Below, piece by piece: positions 9,101 through 17,426 of a stretch of 30,176 nt of DNA. The DNA comes from a virus. The stretch spans positions 1-30,176 of the IMG/VR virus record IMGVR_UViG_3300032240_002801, one strand, 5' to 3'. A program made the translations under genes and the position numbers. The first letter of the stretch is position 1, and each line of letters begins with the position of its first letter. The notes under the pieces are model-generated. The model had not been told where the DNA came from and searched no databases. It was given only the letters and a program-made list of their open reading frames with translations.

Positions 9101-12100
9101 CAAATTATGTTGTTTCTGGAGCATCAAATACAAGTTTTTATGTTAGTTTAAACAATATACCAGAAAATTTACAATATATTTCTGGAGAAAATGTAAGCAT
9201 ACGTTATTATACAACTTCAAAAAATACAACCGGACCAATACATTCAATAAAACTTTTGAGTGGTGGATCTGGATATACACAACTACCAAGAATAATAGGA
9301 ATTGATACTTCTTTTTCAAAAAGAATATCAGGAAATAGTGCTTTAATTTCTATAGAATCTAATTCTATTGGTAGATTTAAATCTATTGAAATTCCTAACG
9401 ATGGTTTTGATTATCCATCAGATAAAACTTTACGCCCATCGGCAAATTTAAATACCCTATTGTTATTAACAAATAATGAGGAAATATCAGAAATTAAAGT
9501 TATTAATGGTGGAAAAAATTATCTATCCAAACCAAATTTTGTTTTAGTTGATACTTTATCAAGAAAAAAAGTTTCTCCCGGTATAATGGAACTTTCATTA
9601 AACGGAAGTTCTATTGGATCTATAAAAATAATATCAAGACCAAAAGGATTGGCATCATCAACACATAAATTATGCACTGTTAATAATAGTAATGGAGTAA
9701 CTATTACTGGAGTAACAACAACAGTAAATGGAATAGTTCATGCTAATGTTAGAACTCCTCCAATTTATGGATTTTCTACTCCACCATTTGTTCCTGGGGA
9801 TTATATCTTTGTTGAAGGTGTTCAAAAAGGACCATCAGAAGATGAATTTGGAAATATTACTTTTCCTGGAGATGGATTTAATTCTGAAGATCATGGATAT
9901 AATTTCTTTAAAGTTGTTGATTTTATAAATGATGCTGGAAGTGCAGTGTTAAAATATGATGTATCACCATACACATTAAATCCAGGAATACCAGTAATAA
10001 GTCAAACAATATACAGTTCCGCTATAAATCAAAATATCTACCCAGTATTTGAAATAACTCAAATAAAGAGTAATTTTGTTGATGGTGAAGATTTGTATTT
10101 AAATGAAACTCCAACACAAATTAAAATTAAAGGTTTGTTAAATAATGCAATTAATGTTTCCAGAACATCAGATGCAATCAAAAGATATGATGTTATAAAG
10201 GGAACTATTTCAAATTCAAAGGCAATAGTATCCGATATATTTGAATATTCTGCGAGATTTAATTATTCTTCTCTCACTAGAGCATCTGTTGGGTGGTCTA
10301 ATGATACTGGAAAATTAAATTTTGACACACAATCTTTACCAGATAATGATTATTATCAAAATTTATCATATTCAATTAAAAGTAATATAGAATATGATAA
10401 ATTTTCAGAAGCAGTTAATAAATTGGTACATCCAATTGGAACTAAGAATTTTGGAGAAATAGGATTTAGTTCTTCATCAAAAACTTCAATTGGTGGAACT
10501 TCCTCATTATCAACTGTTTTAAATTTAGACAACGAAAATAGTGTAGATGTTATTAAAAATTATGATTTAGTACTTGATTATGAACCTTTTTCTGGATCTT
10601 CTTCTAATATTAAACTACTTAATAAAAAATTGAGTAATTATATTGAGTGTAAATCAAATAGAGTTTTACCAATAGATGATATTAGTAATAGTTTTTCTAG
10701 TTCAGAATTTAATAAAGATCAATTTTTAGAATCTGTTTCTTATGATATAGGTGGATTTTATTCTAAATTTTTGGTTCAAGTTTATAATACACCACAAAAT
10801 GAAGGGGAAGAAAAATCTTTTCAACTTTCCGATTTAGTAATTTTAAATGATTTCAAAAATACATATACTTTAAATAAAAGTGATCTTTATACTAATTTTA
10901 GTCTTGGGTATTTTGAAGGAAATCTTAATAATGTCGGAGATCCTACCCTAATATTTAATCCAGCAGATCCATATAATACTAAATATGAATTAAAAATTTA
11001 TAGAGAATCTTTTACTTTACCAAACGTTACTGGATTTGGAATTACTGATTATGGATTTCTTAGATTGTTTAGTGAAGCAAGAACTGTAAAAAATCAAATT
11101 GGATTTACAACTTCTGTTTTTAGAGCATTATCTGCAGATTATCACACAATACATTCATCATCATTAGTTATTAATACGAGAGATTATTCTTTGAATTACT
11201 ACGAAGTTGTTGGAACTTATGATGGAACTAATACACACTTATCAGAATTTTACTTTGATTCTTCACAATATTTGGGTGGATTTTCTGGTGGATATATTGG
11301 AACTTTTGGATTGGTAGAAAACTCTGGAATTTTAAGTTTAAATTTTACAAATAACACTAATGATAATATTGTAATTAAATCAAAAACTGTTGCAATAGGA
11401 AAAACTAGTCTTGGTGAAGGAGTACATAGATTTTTAGTTGAAGATCAAATACCTGGATCAGAAAAAACTTCTAGAATTGAAAGTGATTATTCATATATTA
11501 CAGGTATAAGTACAATTAAAACTTTTGATAGTTCTGTAGAATCTGGATTAAAGTCATTAATAAGAGTTTCTGTTGGGTCTACCGTTTCGGTATATCAAAT
11601 ATTAGTAATTAGTGATCAAGTATATACCAAACTTCAAAGTGATCCATTTATTACTGTTGGAACTTCTGTTGGTCTAGGAACATTTTCAACTTTAAACGAT
11701 GGATCTATTGTAAATATTATATTCCATCCAGATTCTAAATTTGTTTCTACAAAACTTTTAATTCAATCTATTGATCAGTTCATTTATGCGGAGAATGATG
11801 AATATAACATTCCACAAATTCTATCTTATGGACCAGCAAGAGAAAGACTATATATTAACCAATATGGATCAATTAATAATTACGGAAAAGATAGATTAGA
11901 CTTTGATTTAAATTGGAATAGAATTCCAATATTTGAAAAAATATTTAATCCAAAAAATATCAAACAATTTGATATTTCAACAGGAATATTTACTATAAAT
12001 AATCACTTTTTTGAAAATAATGAAAAATTAATATACACTCCAGGATCTACTCTTATTGGTGTTGCAGCATCTTCAATCGGAATATCTACTACTCTTGTTG

Positions 12101-15100
12101 GGGGAACATATTTTGTTGGAGACTCTATAGTTGGATTTAAAACTGTAACTGGAATAGCTTCATCTGAAGGAATAATAGATACATATTCTAATGTATTTTA
12201 TGGTCCGAATGTTGCGAACGGAACAAAAATTGTTAGTATTGGAAAAACCTATAGTTATTTTGTAGGTAGCGTTTCCTCTGGATCTACTGTCATCACGGGA
12301 ATTGCAAATACTTCAATTTTAAAAATTGGATCTGGAATATTTTCAGGTAACAACACTCAATATGGAACTATAGTTTCTATAGGAATTAATTCCATAACAT
12401 CTTCAGTCAATCTTCCAACTTCTAATAATATTTTATACTATGCAAATAATTTAAATTATTCAGTAACATTAAATAATGTTTCAACAGCAACAACTTTTAG
12501 AAACACATATCAAGTTGGAATAATAACTAACATATGTCCTTCTACAGTATATGCAAAAAAATTGGGGGAAAATACTTTTACATTAACTGGAACTAAAAAT
12601 GGTATAGGATTTACTTTTACAGATTATGGATCTGGAAATTTCCACAAATTGGAAATGGAGAAAAAACTTGAAAAAACGGTGCTAACAATTAATGGTGTTA
12701 TGCAAGCACCATTAACTTATACACCATTAACTAAATCATTAAGCGGAAATAATAATGGTTTAGTTAGTACAGGAACAACATTTATTTCTTTATCTGGAAT
12801 ATCTTCTATCCAACCTATAGACATTCTTAAAGTTAATGATGAATATATGACAGTTATTAGTGTTGGAGTTGGAACTACTTCATCTGGACCTATTACTGGA
12901 ATTGGTACTGTTCAATTATGTAATGTTAACAGAGGAACTTTAGGTTCAATTGGAAGTACACATTTAGATAATTCAGAAGTAAGAATTTATAAAGGATCAT
13001 ATAATATTGTTGGAAATAAAATATGGTTTTCTGAAGCACCTGACGGAAAAGGAAATAATGCTTTATTTGCCGATAACTACTTACCTTTACCAAAGTCAAC
13101 TTTTAATGGAAGAGTTTATTTAAGAAAAGATTATACAACCAATAAAATTTACGATGATATTTCATTACAATTTACTGGTATTGGTAGAACATTTACTTTA
13201 TATAATAAAGGTAATGTTGTTTCAGACTCAAAACCAGGAAATAGTATTCTTATACTAAATGATATATTCCAATCTCCAGATACTGAAACTAATACTGGAA
13301 ATAATTATGAAACACTAACAAATGATGGTATTTCTAGCATAAGATTTAAAGGAATAACTCTACCAAATACTTCAGAATCATTTACCGTTGATTATGATGT
13401 AAATCAAAATGATCTTCCAAGAGGTGGAGTATTAGTTTCGTTAGCATTTACTGGTGGATATGGATATGCGCCATTAATAGGTGTGCCATCAGAAGTTCTA
13501 GATATTAGAGTTGGAACTGGTGGATCAATCCGATATATTGGATTTACAACATCAATAATAGTTGGATTGGCAGTAACTGGATATATTGGAGTAACTACAA
13601 ATAAAATAACTGGAATTAATACTGGTGGTATTAAAATTAATCAAAAAGTTATGAATATTTTGAACAAATATATTGATGAAATTAAATTTGTACCACAATA
13701 TGTAAATTTAAAAGTTCCAAATAAAACTGATATTTTGCAATTTGATACTTTAGTTTCTGGTATTGGATCCAATTCAATAACATTATCAAAAACAACTACA
13801 AATACATCATCATTAACAACATCATTTGGATTTGATTTTGGTGAAGAATTTAGAGGATCTGGTTATTATAGTACAGTTTCTGTTGCAATTACAGATACTT
13901 CACATGTTGGTTCTGCCGCGACTATTATTGCTAAAGTTGGTTCTGGTGGATCAATAACAGAATTCAATATTATCCAAGGTGGAACTGGATACACTAATCC
14001 AAAAGTATCGATATCCGATCCTTCTTATCAAAATTTATCTATAGAAGGAATATATAGACCTTCTATAGGATATACGAAGCAAACTGGAATAGGTCTTTCA
14101 ATAAGCTTGGAAGTTTCTCCATCACAAAGAACGGGAATTGGGTCAACAACATCTTATATAAGTGATTTTACAATTACAAAACCTGGATATAATTTTGAAT
14201 TGGGAGATATATTTACAGTTTCTGGACTAACCACAGCAAAAGGTTTTACAAACCCACTAGAAAAACTGATATTTACTGTTACCGAAGTTAAAGGAGATAC
14301 TTTTGCTTCTTGGCAAGTTGGTGAATTTGATTTTATTGATAGTATAAAATCTTTACAAAATGGAGTTAGAACAAGATTTCCATTAGTAAGGGATAATAAA
14401 TTACTAAGTTTTGAAAAAAGTAAGACAGATCCTGCAGCAGCAATAATTGATTTTTCTACAATATTACTTATTTTTATTAATGGTGTTATGCAAGAACCTG
14501 GGGTTTCGTACACATATACGGGCGGAACCACATTTAAATTTGTAGAACCACCTCAAGCAGCAGATAATATTGCTATATTTTTCTATAGAGGAACTAAAGA
14601 TGTTGATAGTGTTGAAATTACAGTATATCCATCAATTAAACCCGGAGATACCATACAAATTAAAAAAAATAATTCTTTACCACTATCTTTAGATCAAGAT
14701 CCCAGAGTAATTTCTTACGTCACTTCTTCAGATACATTTGAAACTGGAATTTATTTTGGACAGGGGATTGATGAATTAAATCCAAAACCAATTAATTTAA
14801 TTCGCCAAAAAACAGATATTATAACAAATAATATTATTCAATACAAAGATAGAGATTCTTTAGAACCAATAGTACTTCCAACTGCTAAAATAATAAAATC
14901 GGTTAATTCTTTGGATAATGAAATATTTGTAGATAATGCTGAATTTTTTAACTATGAAGAAAATAATTTTGATTTAAACATCGCTTCATTTGATGCCATT
15001 ATAATTGATTCAATTACACAAGTTTCTGCAGCATTAACTGCTACAGTTTCTTCATCATCTACTATTTCTAATATCAATATTATTAATGGTGGTAGTGGAT

Positions 15101-15822
15101 ATATTGGAATTGGATCTAGTCTGTTATTGAAAATGAATTCAACACCAGGGATTGGCACTAAGGCAATCATATACGCCACAGTTTCTTCTGCAGGAACAAT
15201 AACTTCGCCATTTAATATAGTTAATCCTGGTTATGGATATACAACAGATAATCCACCTCAAATTATTGCACCTATGCCATCTTTTAAAAATGAATTAGTA
15301 GAAAATATACAATTTGTTGAGGGATTTGCTGGAATAATTACTGGAATTACGACATGTCCAGGAATTGGAACGGACATGGCTATTAAATTTTTTACTTCAT
15401 ATGATCAAAATTCATCAATAGAAACATTACAAGTTGGTTATCCAATTTATGTTTTTGATACTGCCGTTGGCAATGGAATAACTTCTATTAATTCTAATGG
15501 ATCTTCTATTATTTCTATAGGAAAATCTTATTGTGATAATGTATATGAAATTCACCGTATAGTGAATTTAAATCTAAGTGGAGAATTAATATGCAATATT
15601 TCGAATAAAACAAATATAAGTGGAATTAATACTTACGGATCAATCCAAAGAGGTAGATTTTCTTGGGGAAGATTTAGTAATATAAAAAGATCATCTTCAC
15701 CAATATCCATCGGTTTAAGTGGATATACTGCAACTTCTGGATTATCAACTTTCCCAATTATTCAAAGACGTGGGTATGGATTAAGAGATCTTGGTGGTTT
15801 GGTGAAAATAGTTATTGGATAA
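3103..15822 (+). CDS. giant virion structural protein in the gp7 position (VrlC-like)
   Basis: A single uninterrupted frame of 4239 residues, 42 percent of the window. It lies between gp6 and gp8, where T4 has gp7 (1032 residues), and resembles the large VrlC-like structural proteins of cyanophages. In order: a helical head with I-P-E-F-I and FLEFLRQYY (about 1-230); I-D-D-E-I-I-T-Y modules (about 80-125 and 325-365); several G-x-G-Y repeats (about 735, 935, 1075-1185, 1412, 2046-2150, 3620, 3986-4060); a YHYH-like domain (about 1235-1355); a conserved phage tail block with NLSYSIKS and LVHPIGTKNF (about 2411-2445); INGVMQ motifs (3196, 3792); and the tail motif LSTFPIIQRRGYGLR close to the C-terminus. 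It is probably a baseplate wedge or fibre-like protein. Homology to T4 gp7 itself is not evident by eye. No frameshift was seen. Confidence 0.88.
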   Translation: MISKNFESRIKINQIIDNQIPEFILEENPKFLEFLRQYYISQEFEGAPTDLIENLDQYLNFDYLNEKLISDTIYLSSNITAESKSITVSSTKGFPKKYGLLKIDDEIITYEEINNNTFLGCSRGFSSITSFNDFQNPEELIFSSSKASSHKSNSVVTNLSSLFLKEFYKKLKYIFSPGFEDFEFSPELNINTFISKIKSFYQSKGTDESIKILFKVLYNETPKIINLENFLIKPSDAEYLRRSVVVCDLITKNANPFKLVGQQIKSNDGSFSGPVSKVDISTKNNKTVYKIHLFYGYGDDDLIEGNFTITPKSKVTDFVEVGASTITVDSTVGFKNSGTFVCDGQEIKYESKSVNQLYGCSGVLKSINSGEDLYFKDYVVYGYEDGNTSKKIEFIVIGSLYDVEGIENFNLLKPNDIVNLGEFGQDIRFDIQNKTIKEYAFNSWIYNTRTSYDIQYFTLGSPVIDTYEEPHPTSLKTNDIVDILLKDTEMVVLKDVVVNSILNNKITLDTPISGIFPQQKIVIRRKYNYALSSIIPLKYNNILSNVQNTYVYKDDMYVASNSLPSREITLDIKQSSKNILNSKDANEFFDGILGGMYTILSFDNEVPFLTGDVVKYFHTTSSPINGLQNNPEFYVEVLPQKNKIRLYSAISFLAVKDFLRFDKNNQIGQHKFVLIQHSSQIINPSNSLKKISLNQNLNLDENQIETKSGVIGSLINGVDIINYKSTDKVYYGPLERIDVSNPGFDYDVINPPQVEITPPNTGIGTTAKVNLIVTGNFKDVLVDPQQFGIERIISISAKGGNGKNAVFEPIIKKQYREIIFNAQTLDFGGSIDIVNDSFIFKEPHGLDNGQKIVYNSNGNLGIGIGSFAGSNLDSGNYLINGGIYLTKVLNSKSIQIFSSTSDLNSGINTIGITTVNTYGIHKFRIYEPIKVLSYVRVVNPGEGYSYKSLNINPSGISTQTNIIKFKEHNFNDGDLINYSYDQEPILGLSTSKKYYVLKIDDNSFQLSDGGEINDDETSTSKLNYIKRNPTSISSVGNGYHTFSYPKISVEVLAEYSGITSAIQLTPIVRGKVTGAYLYDPGSDYGSTALNLNIKPLITIKKGSGAQLKPLIFNGKIISVQVQNKGSNYDKSIDLTVIGSGIGCKLRAVVIDGLIDSVIVLNSGVGYDNSTTITISSLGQGVVLVPTIRSLIVNDYYRYPGEFYLENREKTGLTYAVNGYYSNREGVEFNDPNPTIFHSRIIGWAKDGNPIYGPYGYKDPFNFSSQVAALKSGYELQSSNINNRPSLDILPAGFFIDDYKFTNSGDLDEHNGRFTKTPEFPNGIYAYFASTKLDVSTSAKTEIVPEFPYFIGNSFRSKPIDNFILDQNLDLDDKKLLRNTFPYRVNRKNSRNYFLPKNYGLKQSCEIKSVDSGSIESITVQVSGSGYSVGDSVIFDNTDTNGSGASAVVSSIFNGVNIEKINTTYTQYQNVAFSWENANTIVVTILPSHNFLDQDYIQISGLSTSSIKGLNGNHKIKVDTESSILLKDLSSANAVGVITDIYLDKPLQNVSVGSNVSIGNEQFTILNIFEDNILRCQRSQVGISHTASSTVTEIPCKFKINLNTDNFVSNNKSIVYFNPNLSIGVGTADGLNILFTQYYGDFVKKVSIPTRSIYLPNHPFETNDVISLSVSPSLGSVSITVSNSPSSSQFSIPAEVNESIELYVIKKSKDFIGIVTQIGLTTTSSGLYFISNGSDRYNYKFEKVQPTNKVVTGTASKIKSQIITSNPHGLTNGETVNLEVIPKTNSGGITTSLPLKVKYNSNFHKLLVNPVTFNSSGINTSKNTITIPSHKFYSGQKVFYNTENYVNGGISTGIYYVNKVDSNIIKLCETYYDSVSFPVQELNIQNVGGNGQELSSINPQIISIKNNNLSFDLSDSSLTGYNLNIFYDKKFNKNFVSTGLTSRFNVETIGIPGSNGSLTINYDSSIPPLYYTLTKDGYPIFSNTSENDYQIIFTESLYNKTNYVVSGASNTSFYVSLNNIPENLQYISGENVSIRYYTTSKNTTGPIHSIKLLSGGSGYTQLPRIIGIDTSFSKRISGNSALISIESNSIGRFKSIEIPNDGFDYPSDKTLRPSANLNTLLLLTNNEEISEIKVINGGKNYLSKPNFVLVDTLSRKKVSPGIMELSLNGSSIGSIKIISRPKGLASSTHKLCTVNNSNGVTITGVTTTVNGIVHANVRTPPIYGFSTPPFVPGDYIFVEGVQKGPSEDEFGNITFPGDGFNSEDHGYNFFKVVDFINDAGSAVLKYDVSPYTLNPGIPVISQTIYSSAINQNIYPVFEITQIKSNFVDGEDLYLNETPTQIKIKGLLNNAINVSRTSDAIKRYDVIKGTISNSKAIVSDIFEYSARFNYSSLTRASVGWSNDTGKLNFDTQSLPDNDYYQNLSYSIKSNIEYDKFSEAVNKLVHPIGTKNFGEIGFSSSSKTSIGGTSSLSTVLNLDNENSVDVIKNYDLVLDYEPFSGSSSNIKLLNKKLSNYIECKSNRVLPIDDISNSFSSSEFNKDQFLESVSYDIGGFYSKFLVQVYNTPQNEGEEKSFQLSDLVILNDFKNTYTLNKSDLYTNFSLGYFEGNLNNVGDPTLIFNPADPYNTKYELKIYRESFTLPNVTGFGITDYGFLRLFSEARTVKNQIGFTTSVFRALSADYHTIHSSSLVINTRDYSLNYYEVVGTYDGTNTHLSEFYFDSSQYLGGFSGGYIGTFGLVENSGILSLNFTNNTNDNIVIKSKTVAIGKTSLGEGVHRFLVEDQIPGSEKTSRIESDYSYITGISTIKTFDSSVESGLKSLIRVSVGSTVSVYQILVISDQVYTKLQSDPFITVGTSVGLGTFSTLNDGSIVNIIFHPDSKFVSTKLLIQSIDQFIYAENDEYNIPQILSYGPARERLYINQYGSINNYGKDRLDFDLNWNRIPIFEKIFNPKNIKQFDISTGIFTINNHFFENNEKLIYTPGSTLIGVAASSIGISTTLVGGTYFVGDSIVGFKTVTGIASSEGIIDTYSNVFYGPNVANGTKIVSIGKTYSYFVGSVSSGSTVITGIANTSILKIGSGIFSGNNTQYGTIVSIGINSITSSVNLPTSNNILYYANNLNYSVTLNNVSTATTFRNTYQVGIITNICPSTVYAKKLGENTFTLTGTKNGIGFTFTDYGSGNFHKLEMEKKLEKTVLTINGVMQAPLTYTPLTKSLSGNNNGLVSTGTTFISLSGISSIQPIDILKVNDEYMTVISVGVGTTSSGPITGIGTVQLCNVNRGTLGSIGSTHLDNSEVRIYKGSYNIVGNKIWFSEAPDGKGNNALFADNYLPLPKSTFNGRVYLRKDYTTNKIYDDISLQFTGIGRTFTLYNKGNVVSDSKPGNSILILNDIFQSPDTETNTGNNYETLTNDGISSIRFKGITLPNTSESFTVDYDVNQNDLPRGGVLVSLAFTGGYGYAPLIGVPSEVLDIRVGTGGSIRYIGFTTSIIVGLAVTGYIGVTTNKITGINTGGIKINQKVMNILNKYIDEIKFVPQYVNLKVPNKTDILQFDTLVSGIGSNSITLSKTTTNTSSLTTSFGFDFGEEFRGSGYYSTVSVAITDTSHVGSAATIIAKVGSGGSITEFNIIQGGTGYTNPKVSISDPSYQNLSIEGIYRPSIGYTKQTGIGLSISLEVSPSQRTGIGSTTSYISDFTITKPGYNFELGDIFTVSGLTTAKGFTNPLEKLIFTVTEVKGDTFASWQVGEFDFIDSIKSLQNGVRTRFPLVRDNKLLSFEKSKTDPAAAIIDFSTILLIFINGVMQEPGVSYTYTGGTTFKFVEPPQAADNIAIFFYRGTKDVDSVEITVYPSIKPGDTIQIKKNNSLPLSLDQDPRVISYVTSSDTFETGIYFGQGIDELNPKPINLIRQKTDIITNNIIQYKDRDSLEPIVLPTAKIIKSVNSLDNEIFVDNAEFFNYEENNFDLNIASFDAIIIDSITQVSAALTATVSSSSTISNINIINGGSGYIGIGSSLLLKMNSTPGIGTKAIIYATVSSAGTITSPFNIVNPGYGYTTDNPPQIIAPMPSFKNELVENIQFVEGFAGIITGITTCPGIGTDMAIKFFTSYDQNSSIETLQVGYPIYVFDTAVGNGITSINSNGSSIISIGKSYCDNVYEIHRIVNLNLSGELICNISNKTNISGINTYGSIQRGRFSWGRFSNIKRSSSPISIGLSGYTATSGLSTFPIIQRRGYGLRDLGGLVKIVIG
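6310..6660 (+). repeat. G-x-G-Y beta repeats, cluster 1 of the giant protein
   Basis: Three consecutive units at about residues 1075-1185 share the pattern small-G-S-x-Y: DPGSDYGS, NKGSNYDK and NSGVGYDN. Each is preceded by a strand that reads like I-x-x-V-x-V and is separated from the next by about 35 residues. The same unit occurs in gp8, gp14 and the DUF4815-type protein of this window. Confidence 0.6.
6808..7170 (+). other. region encoding a degenerate YHYH-like domain
   Basis: Residues about 1235-1355 of the giant protein contain IIGWAKDGNPIYGPYGY (1240-1256) and later LDEHNGRF (1306-1313) and PEFPNGIYAYF (1317-1327), then EFPYFIG. This order is that of the YHYH domain family. The eponymous Tyr-His-Tyr-His is Tyr-Ala-Tyr-Phe here, so both histidines are missing and any metal or ligand site built on them is probably lost. 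Confidence 0.72.
9238..9560 (+). repeat. G-x-G-Y beta repeats, cluster 2 of the giant protein
   Basis: Three units at about residues 2046-2150: SGGSGYTQLPRI, NDGFDYPSD and NGGKNYLSKPNFVL. Spacing and pattern match the units in cluster 1 and in gp14. Confidence 0.6.
15061..15270 (+). repeat. G-x-G-Y beta repeats, cluster 3 of the giant protein
   Basis: Two units near the C-terminus, NGGSGYIGIG and NPGYGYTTDNPPQI, about 50 residues apart. A related unit, QGGTGYTNPKVSI, lies upstream at about 13974-14010. Confidence 0.6.
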
Positions 15823-15824
15823 CG

Positions 15825-15832
15825 TATAAATA
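15825..15832 (+). promoter_or_regulatory. T4-type late promoter before gp8
   Basis: An exact TATAAATA octamer in the 35-base gap between the giant gene and gp8, 26 bases before the gp8 ATG. Its distance to the start codon almost equals that of the promoter before gp25, which supports both. It would allow gp8 and the genes after it to be transcribed independently of the 12.7-kb gene upstream. Confidence 0.75.
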
Positions 15833-15857
15833 TAGATAAAATGGTATAAGATAATAA

Positions 15858-17420
15858 ATGGCGGCAATAGTTACTGACCAATTTAGAATATTAAATTCTA
15901 AAAATTTTCTAGATTCGGTTAGAGATCCAAGTAACTCTTATTACATATTTTTATCTTTACCAAATCCCTCTCAAGTTGGATTTGGTAGAACTTCAACTTG
16001 GGATTCTTCTATTCCAACTCCAGAAGATAGTTTTAATTACTTAGATCATGTTAAAGATACTATTCTTTTTGGTAAAAGAATAACATCCGATAATATTAGA
16101 AGATTAATAAGAAAAGTTTCGTGGGAAAAAAATACAATATATGAGATGTACAGACATGATTATTCTGTACAAAATCCATCTCCCAAAACAAACTCATATA
16201 GATTATATGATGCAAATTATTATGTAATCAACAAAGATTATCGAGTTTACTTATGTATTGATAATGGATCAAAATCAATTAATAGATTGGGAAATCCTTC
16301 TCAAGATGAACCACTTTTTATAGATTTAGAACCATCAAGAGCTGGAGAAAGTGGGGATGGATATATTTGGAAATATTTGTTTACAGTTTCTCCAAGTGAT
16401 ATTATTAAATTTGATTCTATTGAATATATACCAGTTCCTGCAGATTGGGAAACATCAACTGATCCTGATGTTAGAGCAGTTAGAAATAGTGGAGATTCTT
16501 TAGTAAATGACAACCAGATAAAAAAAGTTTATATAGAAAATCCAGGATCTGGGTATAATTCATCGACAGAATCTTTAGACATATTGGGTGATGGTGAAGG
16601 AGCTAAAGTTATTGTTGATGTTGTTGGTGGAAAAATAAATGATGTATTAATTTCAAATGGTGGAAAAAATTACACTTATGGTAGAGTTGATTTGTCCCCA
16701 ATAAATCAAGGTGCAACTTCTTTTGCCCATTTAATTCCAATTATACCTCCATCAAGAGGACATGGATTTGATGTGTATAAGGAATTGGGATGTGAAAGAG
16801 TTTTAGTTTATGCAAGATTTGACGATTCTACAAAAGATTTTCCCACTGATATAAAATTTGCACAAATAGGAATTCTTAAAAATCCAACATTATCTGGATC
16901 TGCAACATCAATATATAATGATACTACCTTTTCAAATTTATATTCTGTAAAATTAAATGCAAATACAATTTCATTACCCGAAACAGTAACACCGGGAACA
17001 AAAATATACCAAACAATATCTGGAGTTGGAACTGCAGTTGGATATGTTGCTTCTTATGATAATGAAACAAAGGTTTTAAAATATTTTGTAGATAGATCTT
17101 TATATTTTAATGATATAACATATGACCAAAAAGACTCAAAGAATGTTTTCGTTCAAGGAAATAATATTGGATTTTCAACCGCAGGAAGTTTAATAACTTC
17201 TCAATCTGGATTTAGTGCAGCAATTGATCCTACATTTCAAGAAAGTGTTTTAGTTGTATCTAATACAAAATCTGTCAATTTAAATTCAACGTTTGTTAAT
17301 GGGATTTCTCAACCAGAAATAAATAAAAGATCTGGTGAAGTATTATATATTGACAGTAGACCTATTGTCAATAGAAATCCAAAACAAAAAGAAGACATTA
17401 AAATAGTACTGGAATTTTAA
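15858..17420 (+). CDS. 8: baseplate wedge subunit gp8, with repeat insertion
   Basis: Homologue of T4 gp8, a dimeric wedge protein that binds gp7, gp10 and gp6. Matches include AIVTDQFR at the N-terminus (T4 AIVTSKFR), ESGDGYIWKYLF (about 164-175; T4 EPGDGYVWEYLF), EYIPVP shortly after it, and a C-terminal SGEVLYIDSRPIV block ending in IKIVLEF (T4 SGEMIYMENRPPI and INILFTF). At 520 residues it is much longer than T4 gp8 (334). Part of the extra length is a glycine-rich repeat segment (about 222-275) carrying two G-x-G-Y-like units, so the T4-like core has been opened by an insertion. No clear Shine-Dalgarno precedes ATG 15858. The DUF4815-type gene follows after six bases. Confidence 0.92.
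   Translation: MAAIVTDQFRILNSKNFLDSVRDPSNSYYIFLSLPNPSQVGFGRTSTWDSSIPTPEDSFNYLDHVKDTILFGKRITSDNIRRLIRKVSWEKNTIYEMYRHDYSVQNPSPKTNSYRLYDANYYVINKDYRVYLCIDNGSKSINRLGNPSQDEPLFIDLEPSRAGESGDGYIWKYLFTVSPSDIIKFDSIEYIPVPADWETSTDPDVRAVRNSGDSLVNDNQIKKVYIENPGSGYNSSTESLDILGDGEGAKVIVDVVGGKINDVLISNGGKNYTYGRVDLSPINQGATSFAHLIPIIPPSRGHGFDVYKELGCERVLVYARFDDSTKDFPTDIKFAQIGILKNPTLSGSATSIYNDTTFSNLYSVKLNANTISLPETVTPGTKIYQTISGVGTAVGYVASYDNETKVLKYFVDRSLYFNDITYDQKDSKNVFVQGNNIGFSTAGSLITSQSGFSAAIDPTFQESVLVVSNTKSVNLNSTFVNGISQPEINKRSGEVLYIDSRPIVNRNPKQKEDIKIVLEF
16519..16692 (+). repeat. G-x-G-Y beta repeats inserted in gp8
   Basis: Two units, ENPGSGYNSSTESLDI and SNGGKNYTYGRVDL, about 43 residues apart and each preceded by a short strand (KKVYI, NDVLI). 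T4 gp8 has no counterpart in my recollection of its sequence. Confidence 0.55.
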
Positions 17421-17426
17421 ATTAAA

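Noticed and set aside
9740-9928. 62-codon + strand frame within the giant gene
   Set aside because: Out-of-frame shadow made of Leu, Met and Ile; the overlapping main frame continues with conserved features.
11994-12001. A further exact TATAAATA octamer inside the giant gene
   Set aside because: It lies deep in coding sequence (codons for T-I-N-N) with no gene start downstream. In sequence this AT-rich an octamer of this kind is expected by chance.
14154-14531. 125-codon open frame on the minus strand
   Set aside because: It lies wholly inside the giant gene, whose + strand frame has clear protein features. Long antisense frames are a by-product of the biased codon use, and no ribosome binding site or recognisable product was seen.
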